Below, in pieces: positions 43,385 to 54,543 of a stretch of 64,000 bases of DNA; position 1 is the first letter of the stretch, and every line of letters starts with the position of its first letter. The stretch is from Sepioteuthis lessoniana (taxonomy: Eukaryota; Mollusca; Cephalopoda; Myopsida; Loliginidae). The stretch is taken from contig OY757912.1 of NCBI GenBank assembly GCA_963585895.1, positions 82,539,154-82,603,153 on the forward strand, in the 5' to 3' direction. Made by a program: the position numbers and the translations under genes. The notes below the pieces were generated by a model. The model ran no database searches, was not told the origin of the DNA, and saw nothing but the letters and a program-made list of their open reading frames with translations.

Positions 43385-43720
43385 TGTCAGGGAGAAATAG
43401 TTGACACTTCCAGACAAGCTAAAAGACCTCAAGAATGGGGATATTGTGTTTCCAAGATCTTCTTCATTTTCTCAATTCAAGTCTTCTGTGGTCTTCCTCT
43501 TGCCTTGTTCTCTGACATTCTTGCATTGTAAGCTTGATAGACAGAGTGATGAGTTAGTATACATGTCAGGTGCTCAAAACAATCTGATTCTCTGTTGGTT
43601 GATATGATATGGTATTGCTGTTGTTTTTACCATGTTTCTGATCTTGTCTTGTTTTGTTTATAGCCCTCCTCAGACATCTCATTTTGTAGGTATTGATTTT
43701 GTGTTTAAGGGGCTTAGTGT
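43385..43720 (-). pseudogene. LINE ORF2 tail fragment of another type
   Basis: Minus-strand frames give KMRCLRRAINKTRQDQ (like MRxLRRIxGxTRxD of RTE/CR1-like ORF2 tails) and, about 170 bases downstream, NARMSENKARGRPQKT (like the GRPRKTW motif of the same tails). The spacing and order fit, but stops separate them. Candidate call. Confidence 0.45.
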
Positions 43721-43964
43721 CCATGTCTGACATTGGTATGTTGAGGTGGAGGATGAAGATAGTCAGTAAGTTTGACCTTGATCCCAACTGGGATATTCAA
43801 GTAATTCAGCAGCTGTATGAGCTGGTAGCTGATGTGAGCATTTTGGATCCTATTTTCAATCTCTTTAATGAAACTACCACACTCTTATTCATAATTTCAA
43901 GCATTTTGTTTCTAATATTCTGGCTTGTATGTATTTCCCCGATATCTGTTGAGGGAGTAAGCAT

Positions 43965-44200
43965 GGTATAGTGGTTAATGTGCTTGACTGTGATAACTTA
44001 GTAAGCAAGTTTGAACTCCAGTCTAACTATTACATTCACTTTCGGACTAATACTTTTTGGAAAAGTATGAGCCCCCTTTATCCCCACCTCCAGCTATGGT
44101 TTAGATAGTACCACTACTGTTATACAAGGAGGCTTTAGCATTAAATAACCCACAAAGGCTGATATGGCATGAAGCAAAGAAAGTGAAACCAAAACTAATC
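43965..44200 (+). mobile_element. SINE-B, sense orientation
   Basis: Head ggtatagtggttaatgtgct fits an A box; B-box-like gcaagtttgaactccagtct. Tail ggctttagcattaaataacc and ggctgatatggcatgaagca. Confidence 0.88.
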
Positions 44201-44204
44201 TGTT

Positions 44205-44465
44205 ACAGGCTGACACAATGTAAATTTTTGAACAAAGTACAGCTGGTTTGAATTTAGAGTTTTCTTTCTAGATTGGTTACTTAACCAATGTGAAAGAGTC
44301 CTATCTGCACTAATATTGACTCATAGTTGGGAGAGAACAGATAGATTCACACTTTTACCCAGGGCATTAGCATGAAATGAAATGCAAACAGTCTTATCCA
44401 TGACTTGAATTCAGGTCACCATTTCAATTGCTTATGACATTAACTGTTATGCTAGGCACACCTGT
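44205..44465 (-). mobile_element. SINE-C next to SINE-B
   Basis: ctgacacaatgtaaattttt to aactgttatgctaggcacac; starts immediately after the SINE-B tail. Confidence 0.82.
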
Positions 44466-44469
44466 TAGG

Positions 44470-44880
44470 CAAAGGATACAATGTATGGTTTTCAGCCCTG
44501 TATACCTGGTTGTTGGGTACATTTGTGTGAAGACAAACTATATTTAAATTTTCAAAATTTTAAAATAATTACTTGAATATACAAACTGTGATAAAACTAT
44601 CAAGACAAAAACTTTAATTTTCTTTTTTATTCAAATGAACAATGAAATATATATAGAAAGAAAGGTTATTCAATTTTTTTTTAATTTTAGAATTTGCACA
44701 AATAAGCAAGATATATAATAAACTGATTGTGTCTAAATGAGTCAGGGACAATTCTCAATACTTCTTGAACAAAGTTACAAAACAGGAAGTAAGATTTGTC
44801 TTTTTTCTAACAAAAAAAACTTAAATGCGGTTTTTCATATGACTGTAAAACTTATTTCTAGTGTGATAACAGACTCAGTT
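44470..44880. other. AT-rich stretch, nothing recognised
   Basis: No supported feature. Confidence 0.45.
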
Positions 44881-45125
44881 TTGGTTTGGTATTGATTTCT
44901 TTGTTTAATGGCATATTAACTTTTGTGGGTTATTTAATACTAAACCTACCATTGTAGAAGGAGAGTAGTGTTGCTATTAAACCCATAACTAGGAGGATAA
45001 GGGAATTCATACCTTTCCCAAGTGTATTAGTCTGAAAATGAATGTAATAGCAAGACTAGAGTTTGAAATCACTTACTACAATGTTGCAGCCCAGCATATT
45101 AGACATTACACCCCAGAGACTCCCT
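44881..45125 (-). mobile_element. SINE-B
   Basis: Tail taatggcatattaacttttg; head end attagacattacaccccaga. Confidence 0.85.
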
Positions 45126-45330
45126 CCAACTCAATTTTGAAAGTTTAATATGGTAGTATACCTTCTGAAAATGATTATCAGTCAACACTAATATAAAAAA
45201 CTATAGTCAACCTACATTTCGACCTTCCAAATTGTGAAATGATTATTTCAATACCCAAGGTGTAATGAAAAAAAGATTTGAACATGGCTTGCCAAGTTCA
45301 TTTTCTTTGATGATAGCCATTATCAGTAAG

Positions 45331-45559
45331 TAAGTAAGGAGGGTGACCCAAAGGCTCTCTTTTCAATAGCTACCACACTGAGGTGTAGGAAAGGGTGCTA
45401 TTCTTTTCCCTGGATTACTCCACTTATTTAATCCATACCTTATAATGCTGAGTGTTAAGCATCAAGTATCATTTTTTGAGTCTTCAGTATGACTTGACCT
45501 GGGATTGAATCCTGGCATCCTGGACAAACATTCTAACCATTATGCAAATGAGCCAGTTT
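45331..45559 (-). mobile_element. SINE-D with 11-bp target duplication
   Basis: Flanked by ttatcagtaag at 45320-45330 and 45560-45570. Head on the minus strand gcataatggttagaatgttt and ggattcaatcccagg; part of the anticodon-arm region is shortened compared with 36548-36815. The target itself contains gtaag, which merges with the GTAA tail. Confidence 0.87.
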
Positions 45560-45570
45560 TTATCAGTAAG

Positions 45571-46000
45571 AGCATCATATTTTTTGTTTAACACTGGAAA
45601 TCCAACATTTATGAAAAATTTAATTTTGATATATTTATAATAATTTACTTGCATTTCCTTGATTAATAAACTTTGTGTTCAAATTATTCTAGGAATTTAG
45701 TTTGACTTTAGATCAAACTAGAATGATTATAGTAATACTTATACCCCAAAAGTTGATCAGCATGTGAAAAAAACTAGCATACAATGAATGTAAAGACACT
45801 ACAGAAAAATATTTAGACTTTCAAAATACTCATATAATTATTTCAATACATGAGGTGTGATAAAAAAATATTAAGATAGAAATTTTTTTTTTCATTCTAA
45901 AATTTAAATTAGTGGAGCTGAAGAAGTTATATGATAAATTGATGATGTTGAGACAAATCAGTGCTTATTTCCAATACTTTTTGATCAGCAGTTTTTGCTG
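45571..46000. other. AT-rich stretch, nothing recognised
   Basis: No supported feature. Confidence 0.45.
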
Positions 46001-46002
46001 GA

Positions 46003-46006
<4 letters not shown>

Positions 46007-46069
<63 letters not shown>
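46007..46069. repeat. (CA)31 microsatellite
   Basis: Second-longest dinucleotide run of the window. Confidence 0.98.
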
Positions 46070-46072
<3 letters not shown>

Positions 46073-46204
46073 CATAGCTGTGTGTGTAAAATTTTAGGAT
46101 GTAGAGTACATAAAAAGAAAAACAATGGGTCAACTTGGTACACATCAAAAGAGGAGTTTCAGAAGTGCTTTGACCAATAATATGAGTGCTGAATGCTAAG
46201 AAAA

Positions 46205-46375
46205 CTATTTTGTAAAAAAAGAAAAAGAAAAGAAAGTGAAAAAAGAAAAGAAAAAAGAGAAGTATAAAAATAGAGAGAGAGAGAGAGAATGGTATTTAAC
46301 TAAAGGGAGACTGAAGAGAGAAAAAGATGAGAGTAAAAAAGAAAGTGAAAGAAAGAAAGAAGAATAAAAGATATA
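46205..46375. repeat. Purine-rich low-complexity tract
   Basis: Mostly GAAA/GAGA; resembles the larger tract at 49218-50085. Confidence 0.8.
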
Positions 46376-46384
46376 TGTTATCCT

Positions 46385-47170
46385 AAAAGTTTAAGGAGAC
46401 TATTTTAAAGAAAATCAATGTTTACTTTCTGTCTTGGTAAATAGAGCTTCAGGCGTGATATGTTTTTTTTTATACACCTTGTATTTCCTAATTTATTACA
46501 AAAAACAGAGACAGAATAAAACATACAATATATTGTTCTACCATCATATAAATAATATCTAAAGGTGTCTTTTCTGATATTAAGTGATATAATTGCATAT
46601 AAAGTATCTTTGCTTTTCCAGGTACCCAATTCCAATTACAGATGGATGCCTAGTGGAAAATAATTGTGAAATAACTGAAATTCTTTTTATCACTTAAAGA
46701 ATTAATAGATTTACATAAGAGGAAATAGAATTCATTGTATTATCTACATAAAGAAATCAAAGAATGTAAATCTTTTATGGGGAATGAAAGATAATGATCA
46801 AGATGTAAACAAAAGCTGACCAGACAAAGTTCTATCCCCAGCTTTCACTTCCCTTTACCTTCCAAAGAATCAAAGACATTTATTTTTAACAAAGTAGATT
46901 GCAATAAATAAGAGAAAACACTTAGTTTTGTTGTTGATTTGTGTGTGTATGTGTGTGTGATATATATAGAGAGAAGAGGCATAGTAAAAAGTAGATGTAA
47001 CAGTACAGTGAATAAAAAAAAGGAAAGGAAAAAATGAGAGAAAGAAGAGAAAAAGATGTTGAATTGAGCAAGTCAGCATACTGTTGTGTCAAGCAGCACA
47101 ATGGCAGACTAATCAATTATGATGCTTGGTACATAAAGCAATCAGTATTTATGGTACTCTGGAATATCCT
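46385..47170. other. Unassigned stretch
   Basis: No supported feature; upstream limit of the gypsy-related block is not clear. Confidence 0.4.
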
Positions 47171-47176
47171 ATTCCC

Positions 47177-47775
47177 ACATCTGGGTGATCCCATTTATCG
47201 AGTCCTGATCGGCCACTGGTTTCAGTGTGGATAAGGTGATAGTTAAATATCCACCATTCTGCATTGTGCTTGTGGTGACTGTACCTTGTTCAGTCCTTGC
47301 CCACTGATTTGGGACGCACTTTGGCCGGCCATGTTCGCTGGTACACAGATCAGTTTGCGTGTGTTTTGGCTTGGTGGTAGTCAGTGGAGGCTGCCTGACA
47401 TGGGTTCCAGGGAGCCCCAGCATTCACCTCTTGTGGCTGACGCTGGTGTCCTTGAGTCTCAGGGGTCTGTCCCACCAGCGGGGCTAAGTTTATTGCCTGG
47501 CACCTGAGGCACCCCGTTTTTAGGGGAATGTCAATGGAGCTCAAAGTATTTTAGGAACTGCTGGACATGTATAGGCTACACTCCTGTGCCTGGTACCCAC
47601 AATAAAAAAGGTCATGTGCCATACTCATGTGTATGTAAGGCACTTGACAAATATCAGTGACTGTACCTAGTTCTGGCTTGTCCCCTTGTTTGCCAAGTGG
47701 AGGCTCATGGAAATCCTGATGCAATGGTGAGTACCTTATTGCTTTTACTACTTCAGAGTGGTAACTTCTACATCT
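47177..47775 (-). mobile_element. Gypsy-associated repeat (LTR-like), filled copy
   Basis: Its two ends, 47177-47286 and 47657-47775, match 49011-49220 in the same orientation, where they are contiguous. They flank the integrase remnant, so they may be the two LTRs or one internal segment duplicated. I could not find TG..CA ends, so the LTR reading is tentative. Confidence 0.5.
47287..47656. mobile_element. Unknown 370-bp insertion with 12-bp target duplication
   Basis: gtgactgtacct occurs at 47275-47286 and 47657-47668; the paralogue near 49107 has a single gtgattgtacct. The insert is GC-richer than its surroundings and non-coding. Part of it recurs at 29460-29585. No tRNA-like head, terminal inverted repeat or poly(A) that I can see. 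The alternative is deletion between short repeats in the other copy. Confidence 0.6.
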
Positions 47776-47989
47776 CCCCTCTCATACCTACCATGTGCAG
47801 GCAGAGCTGTATGAGAGGTGTGCCATTCTTTAAGGCCTGGCTTGTTAAGTGGGAATAATCTGGACAGAGCTCAAGGAATTTTCAACGACCAAAGGCATGT
47901 TGATGTATACATGCCCTCTGTGGAGTGTCCAATTGCTGTGTGTAAATCATTACTGGATCAGGGTGCATAAATGGAACATTGCTTGTAGG

Positions 47990-48790
47990 GCTTGTTGAGT
48001 CAGGCATAGCACTTGGTATTGAGGTGAGTTTGGCTTTGGTTTCCCACTTTCTTAGGAAATGGCGATTCCTGAGCATGATCCTTCCTGATCCATCAACCCT
48101 GATTCTTTATTGAAGATCTAGAAGGACAGTGATGATTTTTCCAGTAGTGTTCCACCGGCAATTGAGTGGATTCTGGATAGCTACAGTGTCACCACCTTGG
48201 AATGGACAAAGATTATGGGTATATCTGTGATACCTCTTTACCATTTTGGCATTGCGGTGGTTAAGGATTTCCTTGAGGCATTGTGCTGCAGCTATCCATT
48301 CAGGGTGTGGATTGTAGAGGATTGTTTGTGAAGGAATGGAATCATGAAACTGGTGGTGGAGTAGGAGTTGTACAGGTGATAGACCAATACATTGGGTGGG
48401 GGTGTTTTGGTACAGCAGGATAGCCTGGGCCATATTGTTATTATCTAAGGAATCTTGGGGACTTGTATTACTATTTACTATCCTCTTTTCAGTTTTTACA
48501 GCTAGCTCTGCTTGGCAATTAGATTGGGTATATGCGACAGAGGACAGTCTGTGCTTCACACACCATGTTTGAAAGAACTGCTGGAATAGGCTGAAGGTAA
48601 AAGATGGGCCACCATCGCTACTGAGTTCCTCCTGGATCCCATATGTGTGGAATAGTTGCTGACAAATAGAGATTAACTTGAAAATGGTGACATGACCTGG
48701 TTTTAGATGGTACAAAATAAGCCAGCCAGTTGCTCAATCTGCACAGGTGAGGTAGAAACACATCTGATGTAGAATATGTCTATCACTATT
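47990..48790 (-). pseudogene. Ty3/gypsy integrase remnant
   Basis: Minus-strand integrase core and C-terminal part of a gypsy pol protein. The second catalytic Asp is in SSDGGPSF and the catalytic Glu in SNCQAELAVKTEKRIV, 35 residues apart (D35E). The usual Asn-Gly before the Glu is altered to Asn-Cys. Downstream come LLYQNTPTQ.., LSPVQLL and a GGDTVAIQNP/RWNTTGKI block typical of the region after the core, then LRNRHFLRKWE. One frameshift near 48710 separates the FQQIVIDIF start, and a stop at about 48104 interrupts the end. The zinc finger and RT/RNase H upstream are absent in this orientation. Not functional. Confidence 0.85.
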
Positions 48791-48797
48791 TGTTGGA

Positions 48798-49010
48798 AAA
48801 TCCATTCTGAGGATGGAGTCAAGTATGATGAAATAATTAAAGACATTCCTTGCAAAGGAAAAGTGGTTGATGATACCCTACTCTTCATCAAAAACATAGA
48901 TGATGCCTCCTACTTGTCACTGTGTGAAAAAAATGGAATGATCCTCAACAGAGATAAATTTCAATTCTGACAGGACATAGTCCAATTTGGAGGTCTCCAA
49001 ATAACATCAT
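48798..49010 (+). pseudogene. Gypsy reverse-transcriptase fragment, opposite orientation
   Basis: Plus-strand frame has EIIKDIPCKGKVVDDTLLF (the xxDD active-site region of gypsy RT) then YLSLCEKNGMILNRDKFQF and, after a stop, DIVQFGGLQITSSG. The order is that of RT palm to thumb. It abuts the integrase remnant head to head, so the locus is rearranged. About 70 codons only. Confidence 0.75.
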
Positions 49011-49220
49011 CTGGGTGATCCCATTCCTCAAGTCCTGATTGGCCACTGGTTTCAGTGTGGATATAGTGACAGATAAATGTCCACCATTCTGCATTGTGTT
49101 TGGGGTGATTGTACCTAGTTATGGCTTGTCCCTTTGTCTGCCAAATGGATGTTTATGAGAATCCTGATGCAATGGTGAGTACCTTATTGCTTTTACTACA
49201 TCAGAGTGGTAACTTTTACA
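49011..49220 (-). mobile_element. Gypsy-associated repeat, empty copy
   Basis: Matches 47177-47286 joined to 47657-47775. It follows the RT fragment, and its first bases could also be read as the continuation of that RT frame after a shift, so its nature is uncertain. Confidence 0.5.
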
Positions 49221-49849
49221 AAAGAGACAAAGAGGGGGAAAAAAGACAGAAATAGAAAGGAGAGGAAAAGAGACAAAGAGATGGAAAGGAAACAAAGAGA
49301 GAGAAAAGAGAAATACAGGGGAAAGAAGACAAAAAGAGAGGAGAAAGGAGACAAAAAGAGAGAAGAGAGAATCAGGTGAAAAAAAGGAAAAGAATGAAGG
49401 GAAGTATAAAAACAGATCAGAAATGGAAAATAGAAAAGAGAAGAGAAGCAAGTAAAAAGAAAATCAGAGAGAGGGAGAGAATGGTGTGTAAATCAACTAG
49501 AAGTAGAATGAAGAGAGAAAAAGAATAGAGTAAAAGAAAAAGTAAAGAGGTAGACATATAGAATTAGAAGGGGAAAGAAAGGCAAAAATAATGAAAATAA
49601 AAACAATGAAATAAATATAGAGAGAAAGGTTATTGGTGGGTAGTGAATATGAGTGATGGAGGAGAAAGTATTTATTTTGTCAGTTTTGTTTTTAGTTCAG
49701 TAGTTAAAGAGACAGAGAGAGAAAAGCCAGCATGTGGAAGAAGGAGACAGAAGAGAGACAAAGAGAGAGGAAAGAGACAAAAAAAGAAAAAGTGTGGGAA
49801 AAGAGACAAAGAAATAGAAAAGAGACAAAGAGAGAAAAGCAAGAAAGTA

Positions 49850-49911
<62 letters not shown>

Positions 49912-50085
49912 AAACAAAGGGAAGGAAGAGAGAGAAAAGAGACAAAGAGTGAAGGAAGGAGACAGAAAGAAGACAAAGAGAGAGGAGATAGAAAGGAGAC
50001 AGAGAAAGAAAATAAAGAGAGGGAAAACAGACAAAAAGAGAAGAAGGAGACAAAAAAAGAGAGAAAAGAAAGAAAAGAGGTACAA
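49218..50085. repeat. Approximately 870-bp purine-rich tract with (GA)27
   Basis: Nearly all G/A on the plus strand with GAGACAAAGAGA-like units; pure GA at 49852-49906. Interrupted only by mixed sequence around 49620-49730. Long open frames here encode Lys/Arg/Glu or Ser/Leu/Phe low-complexity peptides and are composition artefacts. Confidence 0.92.
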
Positions 50086-50300
50086 TAGTTGGTTGCTTGG
50101 GTTTAATGGCATATCAACCTCTATAGGTTATTTAATGCCAGAGTCTGTTTATGCATACATATTATATGTATGGTTTGTAAACACATAATTTGATGATACC
50201 AAACTAAAACCAAACAACTCATTTACTTGCATATGAGTAAATATTTTCAAGTATTTCTATAAGACATTAATTTATTTAGTGTTAATAGTTTTTTTTTAAA
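50086..50300 (-). mobile_element. SLE, 3' part only
   Basis: taatggcatatcaacctcta and ttatttaatgccagagtctg, then two array units; stops before the core. It begins right at the end of the purine tract. Confidence 0.78.
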
Positions 50301-50429
50301 TTATTTCTCACTACTATTTCTGCGAACACAAACATAATAGTATTTCTATTCAGGAATAATCTAAAAAGAGGTGCAAGGAAAATAAAAAGATATGTGTATC
50401 ATATGCACATACCCAAGCGCACATAATTT

Positions 50430-50464
<35 letters not shown>

Positions 50465-51530
50465 CACACATTTGTGCATTAGGTTTTAATGACAGATAAA
50501 ATTTGTGAGAGAGAAAGAGAGAGATGTAGATAGAAACACATTTTCTTATTTAAACTTCCAAATTGATAACATGAACAGTTTATAATCCAAACAGAACTAC
50601 CAATTTCAAGCAAAGCCTCACCATAACAATATGTTTAGTGTTCATAAAGCATCAATGACTGAAACTGACAAAATCTACTCAGAAAAGCAATAGCTGTAAA
50701 AATCAGCAGTACTGATATAGACAATTCTTGCTCAATAAAGCAACTATTTTTTCAGACTGACATTGCCATTACATTTCTATGATTTGAATTTGAAATGCCA
50801 AAAATACTAAATGAAAAACTGGCTATGCCATACAAATTTTTAAAAATACTGACTATCCTTACCAAAAATTTTATACCTAGAAAAAAAAAAAAAAGATAAA
50901 ATTTGTTTTAGACAGATAGAATACAGTTTTAAATGAAGATCTGAGTTCAAGTCTCACTGAGAGCTTATCCTTTATTATTGTCTTCGATATGAACATTTCT
51001 TTACAGTTGTAGAAATGATGACCAAAATGGATTGCAATAAAAAAGATTAAGTAAAATTAAAAGGTGAAAGAAAATATTAGTAAAAATTAATGTCTGACAA
51101 GGCTTCATTTAAAAAATAGAAATAAACTATACTGTTAACACTTCTAGCATGTAAAAGAAATTAAAAACCAACCAAAACAAACTAACATGACATCAACAGA
51201 TCAGCAACAAAGTAGAGGATGATTTATCAGTGTGATACCAATTGCTCTCTTAACTTAATAAAGCAGCTGGCATGAATAACTGGGCTTCCCTAAAGTAGAT
51301 GTGAGTTACTATGAGTTAATCCTTTACTGTTTCCATTACACACTTTTCTTTGTTGTCATAGAAATGACTATATGAGCAAGTTACAATAAAGAAAATAAAT
51401 AAGTAAATGAACAAACAAATAAAAGGAAGAAAAAAATGAAAGAAAATACTCAAAATAAATAATTTCAAATTAAGTCTGTCCAAATAATTTTTTTATGAAG
51501 CTATACAGTTGATCATAGATCATCCCTTGA
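50301..51530. other. AT-rich stretch with (TA)15 at 50432-50462
   Basis: Apart from the TA run and an A run at 50880-50894 I recognise nothing. Confidence 0.5.
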
Positions 51531-51537
51531 TTTATTT

Positions 51538-51995
51538 ACCCAGTCGGCTGGGGCTGTAGAATACACCAACTGCACCTCTGCAGAGAAGTAAGACTCCTTC
51601 AACGAGTTTCTTGGATATGACACAAAACAATCTGATGGTGAGGTTCCAGTAATTCTCGAGCTTTGGGGAATGTGGAGTACCCCTTCATTGCCATCACTCC
51701 CAGGTTCACTCTGGCTCAAAATGGTAGCACCTGATAGGGTCCAATCTATAGGTCAAATAGAATTAAACAGTGTACTTATGCTAAATTGAATTGCTTTAAA
51801 TAGAACTGTTTTGACATTTAACTGTGTGTGGACAAAAACTATACTTATACTAAACTGAATTGGTTGAAATAGAACTGTTTGACTAAACTGAATAGCTTGA
51901 AATAGAACTGATTATTTGTATAAAAATAGATTTGGCATTAAATAAGCTACAAAGGTTGATATGCCATAAAACCCAAACAACCAACCAAAAATCCT
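51538..51995 (+). mobile_element. SLE copy, full length, sense orientation
   Basis: Starts cccagtcggctggggctgta, ends tttggcattaaataagctac and aaccaaccaa. Its middle has only two array units, so it is the shortest complete copy. Confidence 0.9.
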
Positions 51996-52079
51996 TGATT
52001 TATGGTTATAAAATCATTAATTCATAGAATTATTTTTTAAACTAGAAGGCTTTCCCATTATATTTAAGTGATTCATTTT

Positions 52080-53235
52080 AACAGTATGTCAACCTGTCTG
52101 GGATTATCTTAAGCTTATGGGTTGGGGAATTATGTTCATTGTACATTTCTATTAATATTTTAGGTGTAGTTATTTCTTAACAGGTTTTTGCACAATTATA
52201 TATCAAGTAATCTTATCTAATACAAATAATTTACACACAATTGTATGGTTTCTAGGCTGGTTGGTTGTGTTTTATAACATATCAACTCTTGTACATTATT
52301 TAATGCCAAATCCTGTTTATGCATATATATTAAGTATATATGATTTGTAAATGAATAATTTGTAGGTAACATTATTTTTAAGTGAGTCAGAGCTCATTTG
52401 TTTGCACAGAGTTAAATGGTATCATGTATAGCTATTGAACACTAGTAATTCTATTCAACATAATTGGTTTCAAGTCTAGTAAATGATTAAACAGTTCTAT
52501 TTAACTCATAGATGGGATCCTAACAGACCCTACCACTCTGGGTCAGAGTAGACCTGGGAGTGATGGCAATGAAGGGGTACTCTACATTCCCCAAAGCTCT
52601 ATGACTGGAACCACACCATCAGATGGTTTAGTGTGATATCTAGGACAATCTTTGGTGGTGGTGGGGATCATACCTCTCTGCAGAGATGCAGTCAGCGTAT
52701 TTTACAGCCCCAGGTGACTAGGCTATGTATAGTTTCCAGTATTCCAATCTAATACTAATAATTATATGGACTCAAGTAATTATTTCTATCCAATAACAGT
52801 TCTTTGTAAGCACACAATTATACAGTTTCAAGTAACACATAAAAATTCCTAGTAAGCAATTATAGTTTCAGGTAATTATTCTTAATACCAATAATTTACT
52901 GTTATATATCATCAAGTATTCCTATTGAATACAAATGTTGTCACATAACTGATTGATTCTAATGGCATGTCATGGGGTTCATGCCTACAAGTTACTAAAT
53001 TGCATACATTGTAAATTTATATTTACATTTTTTATGTAGTTTCTAAAGAATATCAAGAATTCCTATCTAATACAAATAATTTGCAAACAGATTTATTTGA
53101 TCCATAGGTCTAAGTAGGTACTACCACTTCAGGTCAGAGTGGAACTGAAAGAAATGGCAATGAATGGGTACTCCATACATACCAGAACTAGAACCTCACC
53201 AACAGATGCAATTTAGATACCCATTATATTTGAAT
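52080..53235 (-). mobile_element. Old SLE split by a young SLE
   Basis: Tail-side half at 52080-52251 (cagtatgtcaacctgtctgg, aacaggtttttgcacaatta); remainder at 52726-53235 with the core ctaccacttcaggtcagagt and end atgcaatttag. Another old-type tail block at 52960-53060 suggests two old units. Confidence 0.7.
52252..52725 (-). mobile_element. Young SLE with 10-bp target duplication
   Basis: 474 bp between tgtatggttt (52242-52251) and tgtatagttt (52726-52735). Both expected termini are present: ataacatatcaactcttgta and tttacagccccaggtgacta. This directly supports retroposition of SLE as a unit bounded by the two LINE-like ends. Confidence 0.85.
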
Positions 53236-53313
53236 GTGAAACTTACAAAATTATTACTTATGTCATTCCCATATGATACATCTATCTTAAGATAATAAAC
53301 AACTACTCTGTCA

Positions 53314-53638
53314 TGGATAGTTGGTTTGGTTTGTTTAATGGCATATCAACCTTTGTGGGTTATTTAATGATAAAGCTATCCTTGCAGAAGGGTAGCAGTG
53401 GTACTATCTAACCTATAGCTAGGTAGGATAAGGGAGTTCATACCTTTCCCAAGAGTATTAGTCTGAAAGTGAATTCAATAGCCTAACTTGAGTTTGAACT
53501 CATTTACTACAATGTTGCAGTCCAGTACTTTAGCCACTACACTGCAAAGACTCCCTCCCTCTGTGATGGGTAGTTCTATTCCACTTGAGTAGTTAATGTG
53601 AGCACTACTCATGAAAAACATGATACAGAAAAGGTGAA
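53314..53638. repeat. Left arm of long inverted duplication
   Basis: Inverted match to 54227-54543; contains a minus-strand SINE-B (53318-53565) plus about 75 bases of flank (gtagttctattccacttgag, catgatacagaaaaggtga). Confidence 0.85.
53318..53565 (-). mobile_element. SINE-B
   Basis: Tail taatggcatatcaacctttg; head end ttagccactacactgcaaag. Confidence 0.85.
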
Positions 53639-54226
53639 AATGCTAGTGTAAAGGAATTGCAGTTTCATTTCTTTCTAAAAATAAGGCTAATGAGCCTGAC
53701 ACATTTTTGTTGTTGTTTGGCTCAAGTTAGAAAGAAGATGTTTGACAGATGTAGAACAAAACAGATAAATAGATGGATAGAAGTGATTTTCAAAGTGAGC
53801 AATAGACAAGAAATAGCAAGCAAGCAGTTAGTTGTATATCATCAAATGAGAAGAGTGATGTAGGAAGAGACGAAAAGAGAAAGTAAATAAGCAAAAATAA
53901 CATGGAACAAGAGTTATTAAGCAATAGCCTAAACATAAGCTTACTATATGATGAATTTGTCGCATTGAAAAAAAAAAGGGATTATCAACTCAAAATAAGT
54001 CACATGATTATGTCATATTCAAGAAAAGGATTATCCTTTACCAGCTTTACTCATGGGAATTCCACTGAATACAATGCATAATAATTTCATGGATTTAAAT
54101 TATAAATTTTTGTGATAAATCATTGTCGATTTCTTTTATAATTTCAACATGTGGTGAATTAAATACAACACATACACAGAACAAAAATAAATGAACTATA
54201 ATTTTACAAAACAATGAGCTTGATTC

Positions 54227-54543
54227 TCACCTTTTTTGTATCATGTTTTTTATTGGTAGTGCTTACATGGACTACTCAAGTGGAATAGAACTACTCATCA
54301 CAGAGGGAGGGAGTCTTTTCAGTGTAATGGCTAAAGTAATGGATTGTGATATTGTAGTAAATGAGTTCAAACTTTAATCATGCTATTGCATTCACTTTTG
54401 GACTAATACTCTTGGGAAAGGTATGAATTCCTTTATCCTACTCATTTATAGGTTAAATAATACCATGACTGCCCTTCGACAAGAACAGCTTTAGTATCAA
54501 ATAATCCACAAAGGTTGATATGCCATTAAACAAACCAAACTGA
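54227..54543. repeat. Right arm of long inverted duplication
   Basis: Reverse-complement partner of 53314-53638 with scattered mismatches; spacer about 590 bp. Confidence 0.85.
54305..54540 (+). mobile_element. SINE-B (duplicated copy)
   Basis: Head gtgtaatggctaaagtaatg; tail ccacaaaggttgatatgcca. Confidence 0.85.

Noticed and set aside
45912-46180. Open frames through (CA)31
   Set aside because: Microsatellite translation (His-Thr, Cys-Val); no flanking coding signal. The same holds at 574-861 and 58062-58407.
47169-47544. Minus-strand frames of 64-84 codons in the 370-bp insert region
   Set aside because: They run across the insertion boundary and have no domain; the GC-richer sequence makes chance frames longer.
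49643-50188. Long Lys/Arg/Glu-rich open frame and its Ser/Leu/Phe-rich antisense partners
   Set aside because: Produced by the GA-rich low-complexity tract; open in several frames on both strands with no domain.
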